From Bin18 sp965200355 (GTDB lineage Bacteria; Desulfobacterota; Binatia; Bin18): a stretch of DNA of 64,000 bases. The stretch is taken from NCBI GenBank assembly GCA_965200355.1, contig OZ241351.1:1984001-2048000 (forward strand). The letters are read 5' to 3'. How positions within the stretch are numbered: the first letter of the stretch is position 1; each line of letters begins with the position of its first letter. Under the pieces are notes generated by a model. It saw only the letters and a list, made by a program, of their open reading frames with translations, was not told the DNA's origin and searched no databases. A program made the translations under genes and the position numbers. Of the stretch, positions 9,431 to 18,286 are shown in pieces.

Positions 9431-10972
9431 ATGCCGGCTGGGAAGGTTTACTTGGTTGGAGCGGGACCGGGTGACCCCGGACTCTTGACGCTCAAAGGCA
9501 AACGCTGCCTCGAACAGGCCGATACTATTATCTACGACTCTCTGGTTGATGTTCGCCTGCTGGATTATGTCCGGCCCGAAGCGACCCTGTTCTATGTCGG
9601 AAAACAGGGCGGGCAGCGAGCCGTTGCGCCGCAGGCCATTAACGAACTGATGTGTGAGCAGGCCGCAAACGGCCAGGTCGTCGTCCGACTCAAGGCGGGG
9701 GACCCGCTCCTGTTCGGCAGCGGCGGTGAAGAGGCCGAGGAGCTGGCCGCGGCCAATATCCCGTTCGAGGTTGTTCCCGGAGTCTCCTCAGTGACTGCCG
9801 TGCCGGCCTATGCCGGTATTCCCTTGACCCACCGTGAGCACGCTTCCACGGTGGCCCTCGTCTCCGGGCATAAAGAGGGGTGGGACACCGCGCCCGACCT
9901 GAATTGGGCCGCCCTGGCCGGCGTGGGTGGCACCCTGGTTTTTCTGATGAGGACGCGCCAGCTACCAAACCATATGCGCCGGCTGATGGAGTTCGGCCTG
10001 CCAGCCGAGACCCCGATTGCGCTGATTCGGTGGGGGACCAGGGCTGACCAGGAAGTCCTCACTGGAACGGTGGGGCGTATGGCCGAGCAGGCCGCCGAAC
10101 GCGGATTCGAGCCGCCGGCGGTGATCGTCGTGGGCGACGTGGTCCGACTGCGCCCCCGGCTACATTGGTTTGAATCCCAACCCCTGTTTGGCAAACGTAT
10201 TGTAATTACGCGCCCCCGGACTCAGGCGAGCCGTTTTGCCGCCCTGCTTGAACAGCACGGGGCCGAGGTCGTGCGTTTTCCCCTGATCGAAACAGTGCCG
10301 ACGGATTCCTCTCGACTGGATGCCGCGCTTGAGCGATTGGCGCGCTATGACTGGCTCGTCTTTACGAGTGTGAATGGCGTGCAGTATTTTTTCGAGCGCT
10401 TGCAAGCCCGGCAGCAAGACATCCGCAGCCTGGGAGATATCCGTATTGCGGCAATCGGACCGGAAACCGCGCGTTCGATACAGGCCCGCCACCTTCGGGT
10501 TGAGGCCATGCCGCACGCATATCAAGCAGAAGCGCTCATAGAGCGACTCACAACAGAAAAGGCGCGGCGCATCCTGCTGCCCCGCGCGGCCGAGGCGCGG
10601 GCGATTTTACCCCAAGCCCTGCGCGCGCATGGGGCGCAAGTTGACGAAATCGCCATCTATCGGACCATCCGGCCCCGCCAGTCCCAGAATCGAGACGCAA
10701 TGCTGCGAGATATGCTGCGTGCCGGGCGGGTTGATTTGCTGACGTTTACCAGTTCCAGCACGGTCCGCAATTTTATGGCCGGCTTTTCCGGGGAAGACAG
10801 GGCCACCTTACTAGGGCATACTCGGGTCGGTTGCATTGGACCGATTACCGCCGCGACTGCCCAGGAATACGGCTTGCCTGTGGCGGTCCAACCCGCGGCC
10901 TATACGATTCCAGCCTTTGCTGAGGCCATCGTTGCCTATTTTCGGGCCGCGCCTCCTCCCATGACACATTAA
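9431..10972 (+). CDS. Fused uroporphyrinogen-III methyltransferase / uroporphyrinogen-III synthase (CobA-HemD)
   Basis: The 513-residue protein joins two activities. Residues 1 to about 245 are a tetrapyrrole methylase: VYLVGAGPGDPGLLTLKG is the SAM-site glycine loop, followed by RLKAGDPLLFGSGGEE and PGVSSVTAVPAYAGIPLTHR. The remainder is a HemD fold starting at GKRIVITRPRTQASRF, with YDWLVFTSVNG and DLLTFTSSSTVRNF. Such fusions are common in clostridia and deltaproteobacteria. They supply both heme and siroheme/cobalamin branches. ATG at 9431 is favoured because GAGGGG sits 7 bp upstream; alternatives at 9416 (TTG) and 9425 (ATG) are in frame. Confidence 0.94.
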   Translation: MPAGKVYLVGAGPGDPGLLTLKGKRCLEQADTIIYDSLVDVRLLDYVRPEATLFYVGKQGGQRAVAPQAINELMCEQAANGQVVVRLKAGDPLLFGSGGEEAEELAAANIPFEVVPGVSSVTAVPAYAGIPLTHREHASTVALVSGHKEGWDTAPDLNWAALAGVGGTLVFLMRTRQLPNHMRRLMEFGLPAETPIALIRWGTRADQEVLTGTVGRMAEQAAERGFEPPAVIVVGDVVRLRPRLHWFESQPLFGKRIVITRPRTQASRFAALLEQHGAEVVRFPLIETVPTDSSRLDAALERLARYDWLVFTSVNGVQYFFERLQARQQDIRSLGDIRIAAIGPETARSIQARHLRVEAMPHAYQAEALIERLTTEKARRILLPRAAEARAILPQALRAHGAQVDEIAIYRTIRPRQSQNRDAMLRDMLRAGRVDLLTFTSSSTVRNFMAGFSGEDRATLLGHTRVGCIGPITAATAQEYGLPVAVQPAAYTIPAFAEAIVAYFRAAPPPMTH

Positions 10973-10992
10973 ATTGACTGGAGCCACACATT

Positions 10993-11979
10993 ATGTCTTT
11001 CCCTATCCACCGGCCCCGCCGCCTGCGACGCAACGAGAACCTGCGTCGGATGACGAGAGAGACCCATCTGCGGGTTGATGACCTGATTATGCCGCTGTTC
11101 ATCGTGCCCGGTACGCGGGTGGAAAACCCGATTGGGTCCATGCCCGGCATTGCCCAACTCTCGGTTGACCGGGCCGTCGAAGAGTGTAAGCAGCTACAAG
11201 ACCTTGGGATTCCTGGGGTGATCTTATTTGGTATCCCGGCTGAGAAGGACGCGGTCGGCTCTGACGCCTATAACGACAGCGGTATTATTCAACGTGCCTT
11301 ACGCGCGCTCAAGGAAGCCGTCCCCGGCCTGACGCTGATCACCGATGTGTGCTTGTGTGAGTACACCGACCACGGGCATTGTGGCCTGATTAAAGGCAAC
11401 GATGTTGAAAATGATGCAACGCTTGGTCTCCTGGTGCAAGAGGCGCTGTCGCATGTCCAAGCCGGCGCGGACATGGTAGCGCCGTCCGATATGATGGATG
11501 GCCGGGTTGGAGCCATTCGGCAGGCGCTCGACCGGGAGGGCTTCTCCCATATTCCGATTATGGCCTATGCGGCCAAGTTTGCGTCCGGCTTTTACGGCCC
11601 TTTCCGCGAGGCGGCAGAATCGACTCCGCAGTTTGGGGACCGCCGCTCCTATCAGATGGACCCGGCCAATGGGGACGAAGCGCTCCGGGAAGTCGCCTTC
11701 GATATTGAAGAAGGGGCCGACGTGGTGATGGTCAAACCCGCCTTGCCGTATTTGGACATTATCCGCCGGGTCAAGGAGCAATTTGCCTACCCGCTTGCCG
11801 CCTATAACGTCAGTGGCGAATACGCTATGCTCAAGGCCGCGGCCCTGAACGGCTGGCTGGATGAAGAGCGCGTCATGCTCGAAGCGCTGACGAGCATCAA
11901 GCGCGCCGGCGCCGACCTCATTGTGACGTATTTTGCCAAGGATGCGGCGCGCATAGTGGAGAAAGGCCGGGCCGTGTGA
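10993..11979 (+). CDS. hemB: Delta-aminolevulinic acid dehydratase (porphobilinogen synthase)
   Basis: The 328-residue enzyme condenses two aminolevulinate molecules to porphobilinogen. The metal loop DVCLCEYTDHGHCG contains the three cysteines of the zinc-dependent type. The two Schiff-base lysine regions are YAAKFASGFYGPFR and VMVKPALPYLD. The upstream GGAG sits about 8 bp before the ATG. As the last recognisable gene of the heme run it closes a set covering glutamyl-tRNA to uroporphyrinogen III, except hemL, which is not in the window. Confidence 0.96.
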   Translation: MSFPIHRPRRLRRNENLRRMTRETHLRVDDLIMPLFIVPGTRVENPIGSMPGIAQLSVDRAVEECKQLQDLGIPGVILFGIPAEKDAVGSDAYNDSGIIQRALRALKEAVPGLTLITDVCLCEYTDHGHCGLIKGNDVENDATLGLLVQEALSHVQAGADMVAPSDMMDGRVGAIRQALDREGFSHIPIMAYAAKFASGFYGPFREAAESTPQFGDRRSYQMDPANGDEALREVAFDIEEGADVVMVKPALPYLDIIRRVKEQFAYPLAAYNVSGEYAMLKAAALNGWLDEERVMLEALTSIKRAGADLIVTYFAKDAARIVEKGRAV

Positions 11980-12009
11980 AACGGCAGCGCGCCTGAAGAA
12001 GAGCCCGTT

Positions 12010-12144
12010 ATGTCCCCAAAGAAAAAGAAACCGGCTCGCGTGTCGCCGCTGGACGCGCTCCGCCGGGTGCGAAAAGAACTTCCGCCGCCCGCCAGCAAGC
12101 GGACGAGAAGAAATACCGTCGTCCATCTGCTCAACGTGAAGTGA
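12010..12144 (+). CDS. Small basic hypothetical protein, possibly frameshifted
   Basis: A 44-residue open frame starts MSPKKKKPARVSPLDALRRV, with a purine-rich GAAGAAGAG upstream. A second frame over the same 3' region reads ADEKKYRRPSAQREVRKEIE and runs to a stop at about 12179. That reads as a natural charged continuation after PPPASK. Either the gene is as listed, or a single missing base near 12098 splits a roughly 58-residue protein. No family recognised. It sits 31 bp after hemB. Confidence 0.45.
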   Translation: MSPKKKKPARVSPLDALRRVRKELPPPASKRTRRNTVVHLLNVK

Positions 12145-12221
12145 GAAAAGAGATTGAGCGCTCAACCCAGGAAGAGTAAATTATCAAAAGCGAACAAAGA
12201 GAGGCAAAGGAGGGTGCTCCG

Positions 12222-12515
12222 ATGATGTGGCAGAAAAAAGTGGTCGCGGCAGTGGCAGCCGTATTGCTCACTGCTCCTGTGGCGGTCGCCGGCGACCGCT
12301 ATGATGATTTTGAGGATACCCATCCGCTTCGGATTGTGTCCTACCCGGTCCACGCGGTCGGCTCTCTTCTTGAGTGGCTGGTCGCGCGGCCGCTCCACGG
12401 GCTGGTATCGCAGCCGAAGCTTGCGCCGATATTTGGCCATGATAGGCACCCGTTTGATTTTGACGAACAGCTCCGGGAAGCGCCGGCCCCGACCGCCCAG
12501 AAACAGCCCGGCTGA
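12222..12515 (+). CDS. Small secreted hypothetical protein
   Basis: The 97-residue product begins with a clear Sec signal peptide (VVAAVAAVLLTAPVAVAG) followed by a short mature region with a conserved-looking segment IVSYPVHAVGSLLEWLVARP. A strong AGGAGG site precedes the double ATG, so start at 12222 or 12225 is secure. The segment with paired hydrophobic and tryptophan residues could be membrane-associated. No function can be assigned. Confidence 0.75.
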   Translation: MMWQKKVVAAVAAVLLTAPVAVAGDRYDDFEDTHPLRIVSYPVHAVGSLLEWLVARPLHGLVSQPKLAPIFGHDRHPFDFDEQLREAPAPTAQKQPG

Positions 12516-12565
12516 TGCTGACGTCCCGGCGGACAACGATGCAAACCCAGAAGGAGGGTCCTGGT

Positions 12566-13012
12566 ATGAAACAAAAACTTGCGGGCGAATACGCCCACGT
12601 TGACTCAGTGGGCTGGCAGCCATTTCCCGGAGAGTTTTCGACCGGAGGCATTCGGTGGAAGCTGTTGCACGTTTCTCCTGAGATGGGGGCTTGGACTGCG
12701 ATTTTTGATTGCCCCAAGGGTTCCTCGTTTGCCCGGCATATTCATGTCGGGCCGGGTGAATATCTCCTGACCAAAGGCAAAATGGAAGTCCGCGGCGGCG
12801 CAGGTGAGGGCGGGGCGACCGCAGTGGCCGTGGGCTATGGCTATGAAGCCTGCAATGCCCGGCACGACCAGACAAATTTTGTTGAGGACAGTGAATTTTA
12901 TATGACCTTTCTCGGTCCGCTCCAGTTTATTGACGAAGACGGCAATACACTGGCCGTCGTGGGTTGGGAACAGGCCGACGGGTTATGGGCACAGCAGACC
13001 GGACAAGCGTAG
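12566..13012 (+). CDS. Cupin-domain protein (ChrR/acetylacetone-dioxygenase-like)
   Basis: The 148-residue protein is a single cupin barrel. The metal-binding first motif is visible as FARHIHVGPGEYLLTKGKME (His, His, Glu), and the later histidine is in CNARHDQTNF. The arrangement resembles small ChrR-like cupins and diketone or dihydroxyacetophenone dioxygenases, but substrate and metal cannot be read. AAGGAGGG lies just upstream of ATG 12566, which decides the start over an in-frame ATG at 12515 overlapping the previous stop. Confidence 0.72.
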   Translation: MKQKLAGEYAHVDSVGWQPFPGEFSTGGIRWKLLHVSPEMGAWTAIFDCPKGSSFARHIHVGPGEYLLTKGKMEVRGGAGEGGATAVAVGYGYEACNARHDQTNFVEDSEFYMTFLGPLQFIDEDGNTLAVVGWEQADGLWAQQTGQA

Positions 13013-13057
13013 GGCGGTTGTCCGGTCTGAATCTGACTGAGATGAAACGGCACCGGT

Positions 13058-13900
13058 ATGAATCGCGCCGAGCGGCGGCGACAAGCCAAAACCGCCAGGA
13101 AGACAGCCGGCGTTGAAAAGAAGCCTTCCCCTCCAGGCTTGGATATTGCCCAGCTCAAGAGCCAGCTCCAACACGCGGCTTCGCCCCAGGAAGTCCAGCA
13201 GTTTATCGGACAACTCCGTGAACACGGGCTGCCCCAGGCCGGGGGCGAAGAGTTGATTGCCTATGCCGCGCAGTATCACGAGGCGCTTGCTGTGCTGAAC
13301 GGGGGGGATGGCGTCGCGTCCGTAGCGCTCCTGATAAACTCCGCCCACGCCTGGGCGGACGACCGCATTGACCAATCGCCTGACCACAACCGGCGCGCCT
13401 GCCAAGCAGGTTGCGCCTTTTGCTGTTATTTGCCCGTGGTGCTGGCTAGTGCGGCTGAGGTAGTCTATCTGGCCGACTGGCTGCGGGCCAACTGTACGCC
13501 CGAGGAGCTGGCCGTGGTGCGGAACAGGTTGCAAGCTCGGGCTGAGCAGAGCACGCGCAGTGACCCAGACCAGAAGCGCCTCCCCTGTGCCCTGCTTCAG
13601 GACAATCAATGTATGGCCTACGAAGCCCGCCCATTCAAATGTCGCGGCTGGAACGCTCTCCGCCTTGAGGCCTGTGAACGGGCCTATGGGCAAAGCCAGA
13701 CCACAACGAAAGTTCCGGTTGATACCTTCGCTTTTGTCATGGGCAATGCGGTCTTGAACGGCCTGAGCGACGCCACGCGGCAGGCCGAGCTTGATGGCGG
13801 CGCGTATGAACTCAACGCGGCCCTACTCCGTGCGCTTGACCTGCCGGACGCAAGCCTGCGTTGGCGAAAGGGTGAGCGGCTTTTTCATGGGGGACGTTGA
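13058..13900 (+). CDS. YkgJ-family cysteine-cluster protein
   Basis: The 280-residue protein carries the zinc/iron-chelating YkgJ pattern: CQAGCAFCCYLPV, then LPCALLQDNQC, then ARPFKCRGWNA. Eight or so cysteines in this spacing define the family, thought to bind a metal ion; its role is unknown. A basic N-terminal tail (RAERRRQAKTARKTAG) and a helical region precede the cluster. It converges with the PQQ dehydrogenase gene, whose stop lies 4 bp away on the other strand. Confidence 0.83.
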   Translation: MNRAERRRQAKTARKTAGVEKKPSPPGLDIAQLKSQLQHAASPQEVQQFIGQLREHGLPQAGGEELIAYAAQYHEALAVLNGGDGVASVALLINSAHAWADDRIDQSPDHNRRACQAGCAFCCYLPVVLASAAEVVYLADWLRANCTPEELAVVRNRLQARAEQSTRSDPDQKRLPCALLQDNQCMAYEARPFKCRGWNALRLEACERAYGQSQTTTKVPVDTFAFVMGNAVLNGLSDATRQAELDGGAYELNAALLRALDLPDASLRWRKGERLFHGGR

Positions 13901-13903
13901 GGG

Positions 13904-15628
13904 CTACTCCCGAACCGCGAACACCCACAGCACCCCACCCTGCGGGACGTGGGTCTTGGTCCCGTAGAAGGTGTTCAGCATCTCCTGTTTCCGCTCCGCA
14001 TCGACACCCCAGCCCGATAGCACGGCAACATACTGCACCCCATCCACCTGATACGTGGTGGGGACCCCGGTCACCCCGGAATTGGTGCGCTGCTTCCACA
14101 AAACCTTGCCGGTCTTGGCATCAAAGGCGCGAAAATAGCGGTCATTGGTGCCGCCCATAAAAACCAAGCCACCACCAGTCGTGAGCACCGGCCCCCAATT
14201 GTGGCTCTTAAAGGTCGAGGTCCAGACTTTCTTGCCGGCGTTCAAATCCCAGGCCTGGAGTTCGCCAATATGGTCTTGGGCGTCTGGATGGGGCAGCAAT
14301 TCAAAATCGTCCGGAAACGCGACGCCCATATAGAGCTGACCAGGCCGATAGGTTGCTTTTCGGCCGGTCAGCGCCCCGCAGAGATTCTCATTGGCCGGGA
14401 CATACAGCAGGCCGGTCTTGGGATTATACGCCGCCGGCGGCCAGTCCTTGCCGCCCCACGAGGAAGGGCAGTATTCGGCGCGTCGTCCGATACCGGGAAT
14501 TTTCGCGGTGTCGTATTCGGGGCGGCCCGTTTCAGGATCGATACTTTTGAAGACATTCTGGCGGACAAAGGGCTGGGCTTCAACAAAATTGATCTGGTCC
14601 GCACTGCGCTCCAGCGTCCAGAGATAGCCGTTGCGCGCCGGATGGACTAAGCTCTTAATCGTCCGGTCGCCCTTTTTCAGATCAATCAACAACGGCGCGG
14701 ACACCTCGTCCCAATCCCACGAACCGTTCCAGTGATATTGATGGTGGGCTTTCAGCGCGCCGCTGTCTGCGTCTAAGGCGATGACCGAAGTCGAGTACAG
14801 ATTATTCCCCGGTCGGGCCTCGCCCATAAACGGGCCGGCATTCCCGGTGCCCCAGAAGGTGAGGTTGAGGTCCGGGTCATAACTGCCAGTGACCCAGATC
14901 GACACCCCGCCGGTCTTCCAGCTCTCGCCGGTCCAACTCTCGTGGCCCGGTTCTCCTGGGCCGGGAATGGTATGGGTTTTCCAGAGGGATTGCCCGGTCT
15001 CGGCATCCAGGGCCTGGATAAAACCCCGGATACCAAACTCCCCGCCAGACATACCCACAATGATTTTGCCATTCACCGCCAGGGGTGCCAGGGTCATATA
15101 ATAGCCGGACAAATAGTCTTCCAGCTCTTCCTCCCACACCACTGCGCCCGTTTTCGCATCCAGGGCGACCACACAGGTATCGACCGTCCCGAAATAGACT
15201 TTGTCACCATACAGGGCTACGCCACGATTGGTCGGATGCAATTGGAACAGGTCTTCGGGCAACTCCCGTTCATAGTGCCACAACAGGTCGCCCGTCTTGG
15301 CATGAAAGGCAAAGACCTGATTTTCGGGGGAGGTGACGAACATCACGCCGTTATTCACAATCGGCGGAGCCTGATGGCCTTCCCTCACACCAGTTGAAAA
15401 GGTCCAGACCGGCACAAGCTTACCCACATTGGCCGGCGTAATCTGGTCCAGGGGACTATAGCCCCAGCTATTATACGTCCCACGATACATGAGCCAGTTT
15501 TCCGGCTCAGGCTGCAACAGCCGCTGGGCGGTCACGGGCGGATATGCCGGCGGGTCTGCGCTGACCAGAGCCGGCGCAAACCCGAAGGCGAGGAGACTCG
15601 TCAGAAGGCTGAACGTGCGGTATCGCAT
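13904..15628 (-). CDS. Periplasmic PQQ-dependent alcohol dehydrogenase
   Basis: The 574-residue protein begins with a signal peptide ending near APALVSADPP and folds as the eight-bladed quinoprotein propeller, with tryptophan-docking repeats such as VVALDAKTGAVVWE and VIALDADSGALKAHH. The catalytic region aligned to methanol/ethanol dehydrogenases reads SWDWDEV. Asp305 is the likely catalytic base, and Asp307 occupies the +2 position that marks lanthanide-dependent XoxF/ExaF-type enzymes. The adjacent-cysteine disulfide of MxaF is not seen, and there is no CXXCH, so electrons must leave to a separate carrier. The Tat-type Rieske protein gene starts the same operon 10 bp upstream and is the obvious candidate. 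Confidence 0.9.
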   Translation of the reverse strand: MRYRTFSLLTSLLAFGFAPALVSADPPAYPPVTAQRLLQPEPENWLMYRGTYNSWGYSPLDQITPANVGKLVPVWTFSTGVREGHQAPPIVNNGVMFVTSPENQVFAFHAKTGDLLWHYERELPEDLFQLHPTNRGVALYGDKVYFGTVDTCVVALDAKTGAVVWEEELEDYLSGYYMTLAPLAVNGKIIVGMSGGEFGIRGFIQALDAETGQSLWKTHTIPGPGEPGHESWTGESWKTGGVSIWVTGSYDPDLNLTFWGTGNAGPFMGEARPGNNLYSTSVIALDADSGALKAHHQYHWNGSWDWDEVSAPLLIDLKKGDRTIKSLVHPARNGYLWTLERSADQINFVEAQPFVRQNVFKSIDPETGRPEYDTAKIPGIGRRAEYCPSSWGGKDWPPAAYNPKTGLLYVPANENLCGALTGRKATYRPGQLYMGVAFPDDFELLPHPDAQDHIGELQAWDLNAGKKVWTSTFKSHNWGPVLTTGGGLVFMGGTNDRYFRAFDAKTGKVLWKQRTNSGVTGVPTTYQVDGVQYVAVLSGWGVDAERKQEMLNTFYGTKTHVPQGGVLWVFAVRE

Positions 15629-15638
15629 TGAGGTATCC

Positions 15639-16262
15639 TTATTTATTTTTCTGAAAGCCGACTTGACCGATAAACGGACCTTTGACTGTTAGGAGCCCGT
15701 CTCTCACTTCCAGGGGCAGGGTCGCCAGTGGCTTGGGTGCCGGACCGCCGACCACGCGGCCCTGGTTTTTCGGATCAAAGAACGAGGCATGACACGGACA
15801 GACCAGTTGCTGCGTCGGGGCGAGCCATTCGGACACATCACACCCCGTGTGGGTACATACCGCCGAATAGCAGACGAGTCCGTCCAGTGAACGCTCGCGC
15901 GTCTTTGCATTCATCTCTTCCGGTTTCAACCGCATCAAGAGGAGCTGATTGAGCCGAAACCGGCTCCGTACGGTGCCGGTGGCCGGGTCCTTGGGATAGG
16001 CGAACTCCGGTCGCTCTCCCAGCGTGATGTCCTGGGGTGTGAGGGCCTGTCCGGCTCGCTCACCAAAGGCGAACACCAGTTGATCCCCGGGTGCCAGCCG
16101 CGAACGGCGCGGGTCTTTTTTTCTCGCCGCATTGGCCCCCCGGTCAAAGACCGGCAGGCCCAGACCACACAGACAGATCAACAAGGCGCGGCGAGTGAGG
16201 CCCCAGCCGGCGATCTTTTCTGAAGCGTGACGCAATGAGTGGAGGCAGCCTGCCCGCGACAT
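15639..16262 (-). CDS. Tat-exported Rieske 2Fe-2S protein
   Basis: The 207-residue protein has a twin-arginine signal (LTRRALLICLCGLGLPVF) and a C-terminal Rieske domain with CTHTGCD and CPCHASFFDP, giving two Cys and two His cluster ligands. The final GLLTVKGPFIGQVGF completes the fold. It resembles bc1-type Rieske subunits in the cluster domain, but no cytochrome b gene is adjacent. Its stop is 10 bp before the PQQ dehydrogenase start, so the two are one transcription unit. I infer that it may accept electrons from that dehydrogenase in place of a cytochrome c. Confidence 0.88.
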   Translation of the reverse strand: MSRAGCLHSLRHASEKIAGWGLTRRALLICLCGLGLPVFDRGANAARKKDPRRSRLAPGDQLVFAFGERAGQALTPQDITLGERPEFAYPKDPATGTVRSRFRLNQLLLMRLKPEEMNAKTRERSLDGLVCYSAVCTHTGCDVSEWLAPTQQLVCPCHASFFDPKNQGRVVGGPAPKPLATLPLEVRDGLLTVKGPFIGQVGFQKNK

Positions 16263-16324
16263 CCAACGTTCCCCCGCCGCAACCTTCTACTGGCGAGGGC
16301 CGCTGGAGTCAACGGGCTGGGCCT

Positions 16325-17527
16325 TCATTGAATGGTATCCGTAAAATTCGGCAGCACCTTGTCCGTCAACAGCTCGAAGCTACGCATGACGTTCTTATGC
16401 GGCACAAGCTCATTATAAGTGTAGAGCCAGCAGTACTCGGCCGGCAGCTTCTTGAATAACGCCTCAAAGGTGCGGTTCACCGTATCTGGGCTGCCACAAA
16501 TCGTGAGGCCGCGCTCAACCATGGACTCGAACGTATTCGGGATCGTCCGGTAGTCCTCATCAACCCGCATCAGGGCGGCGTTAAAGCCGAACGGCTCAAA
16601 AAACTTGGTCCAGATAAAACAGCCGCTCTCTCTGCCCAGAGCCAGGGCTTCTTCGTCGGTATCGGCCACGATCACCTCGCGCACCAAGCCGACACCCTGC
16701 CCAAAGTCCAGGTTCTTGCCGACTTCAGCCGCGCCGGCCTGGCAGGCGCGGAACTGGCCGGCGCAGATAGTCGGGTCGCACACCACGGTCAGCGGGACGA
16801 CATTGTTCTGGGCGGCCCAGCGGACCGAGGACTCTGAAAAGCTGAAGGGCTGGAAGAGGGGCGGGTGAGGCTTCTGATACGGTTCGGGAACCGTGCCGAC
16901 TTCGGTCAGAATCCCGTTGTCATCTACGCCCTGACCAAACTCGCGGGTGACATGATGCGCCGGCCAGAAAATATCCTTGGGCGGAATCTGCCAGTGCTTG
17001 CCCGAATGACTGAAGGTCGGGTTGGTCCAGGCCTTCATGATAATCTCGAAATGCTCCTGATAGAGTTCTTTCTTGAGTGCTTCGTAGCGTTCCGGGTCGG
17101 TGTTGTTATCGGCCAGGCTATCGTAGTGCTGCCCCAGGGTGTTGACCCAGCGCGGCTGATAGCCCCGTGCAAAGCCCACAAAAGCCCGGCCTTGGGTCAC
17201 TTGGTCGAGTATGGCGGTGTCTTCCGCTACCCGAATGGGGTTCTGGCAGGGCAGGACCAAGCCGAGTTGTCCCAGCCGGATATGCTCGGTCTGCATCCCG
17301 AGATACATGTCGAGCATGATGGGATTGGTCGAAACCTCCTCGCCCTCAATATGGAAGTGGTGCTCGGTGAAGCCAATGCCATAATAGCCGTGCGCGTCAA
17401 GATACTGCGCCTGTTCAGACAGATTGCGCAACATGCGCTGGTAGAGGTCGGTTCGCCGGCCAGCCATGCCAGCTTGCAGTTCGCTCTTATTACCAATTGC
17501 GGGAAGATAAAAAACACCAAATTCCAT
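16325..17527 (-). CDS. LLM-class flavin-dependent oxidoreductase
   Basis: The 400-residue protein is a luciferase-like TIM-barrel monooxygenase: MEFGVFYLP opening, GYYGIGFTEHHF, RLGQLGLVLPCQNPIRVAED and GRAFVGFARGYQPR are family motifs. It probably uses FMN or F420 on an organic substrate that cannot be inferred. The start at 17527 is backed by AAGGAGAG upstream, against a 28-codon longer frame lacking this signal. It lies 62 bp upstream of the Rieske gene on the same strand and may or may not share its transcript. Confidence 0.88.
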   Translation of the reverse strand: MEFGVFYLPAIGNKSELQAGMAGRRTDLYQRMLRNLSEQAQYLDAHGYYGIGFTEHHFHIEGEEVSTNPIMLDMYLGMQTEHIRLGQLGLVLPCQNPIRVAEDTAILDQVTQGRAFVGFARGYQPRWVNTLGQHYDSLADNNTDPERYEALKKELYQEHFEIIMKAWTNPTFSHSGKHWQIPPKDIFWPAHHVTREFGQGVDDNGILTEVGTVPEPYQKPHPPLFQPFSFSESSVRWAAQNNVVPLTVVCDPTICAGQFRACQAGAAEVGKNLDFGQGVGLVREVIVADTDEEALALGRESGCFIWTKFFEPFGFNAALMRVDEDYRTIPNTFESMVERGLTICGSPDTVNRTFEALFKKLPAEYCWLYTYNELVPHKNVMRSFELLTDKVLPNFTDTIQ

Positions 17528-17662
17528 ATTGCTCTCCTTGGGATGACCCGTTGGCGATGGTCTGTCAGTGAACCGCGATGAGACGGGACGATACAAAGCT
17601 CCGCTCTTCACGGGCGGAGCGACACGATTAGCACGATCTCGTTTCTCTTGTACAGGATGTCA

Positions 17663-17689
17663 GGGCTGCCTCCGCTATCGAGGCAGCCC
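17663..17689. terminator. Perfect hairpin at the end of the GNAT gene
   Basis: GGGCTGCCTC at 17663-17672 pairs perfectly with GAGGCAGCCC at 17680-17689 across a seven-base loop. It overlaps the GNAT stop codon. No T-run follows on either strand, so it is either a weak intrinsic terminator or an RNA-stabilising stem. Confidence 0.5.
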
Positions 17690-18247
17690 ATATGCCTCCC
17701 CGCGCGCCAAGAACTCCGCCACATCATTGGCCATGAGGAGAATATCGTGGGTCTTACCCGCCCGGTCTTTGACCTCATCGCGTAAAATCGCTTCGGCCCG
17801 AAAACCCAACTCTTCGAACACGGTGCGTGCGCCAGTCTGATCCAGCGTCATGCGGGCCACAACTTTTTGGATACCCAAGGAGAGGGCCACGTTGAACGCT
17901 TCCCGGGTCAGGAGTCGGCCCAGGCCCATCTGTCTGGCATAGGGGGCAATCAAGACCCGGATTTCAGCCACATGCCGTGACCAGTCAAAATCATTCCGAT
18001 ACAGGGTGGCATAGCCGCACAGGCGGGTCTCGTCCTCCGCCAGCAGGGTATACATTTTTTCACTGGCGATATCACTCAGCCAGCGGTCTATGGCTGACTG
18101 TTTGGTAATATCCCGGCGCAGAAACATCAGGTCGTGATACGGCAGCCGTTGGGCAAAATCCAGCATCAGGGGCCCATCGTCCGCCCCCATCATCCGCAGG
18201 CTCAGGATGGTATCTCTGACTTCAACCGTTTGGGGAAAACCTTCCAC
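17675..18247 (-). CDS. GNAT-family N-acetyltransferase
   Basis: The 190-residue protein shows the acetyl-CoA loop region as VLIAPYARQMGLGRLLTREA and the late strand GIQKVVARMTLDQTGARTVFEELGF. The substrate is unknown. A GTG start at 18247 is chosen because AGGAGG lies 7 bp upstream. The gene is 39 bp downstream of phaC on the same strand, so it may be the last gene of the PHA operon. Confidence 0.83.
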   Translation of the reverse strand: MEGFPQTVEVRDTILSLRMMGADDGPLMLDFAQRLPYHDLMFLRRDITKQSAIDRWLSDIASEKMYTLLAEDETRLCGYATLYRNDFDWSRHVAEIRVLIAPYARQMGLGRLLTREAFNVALSLGIQKVVARMTLDQTGARTVFEELGFRAEAILRDEVKDRAGKTHDILLMANDVAEFLARGEAYGLPR

Positions 18248-18286
18248 ACTGTCCTCCTGTGTGTGACGCTTCGGGTCACTGGAACT

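Noticed and set aside
17598..17620. Hairpin GCTCCGC/GCGGAGC upstream of the LLM gene
   Set aside because: Seven-base stem with a nine-base loop and no T-run; too weak to call.
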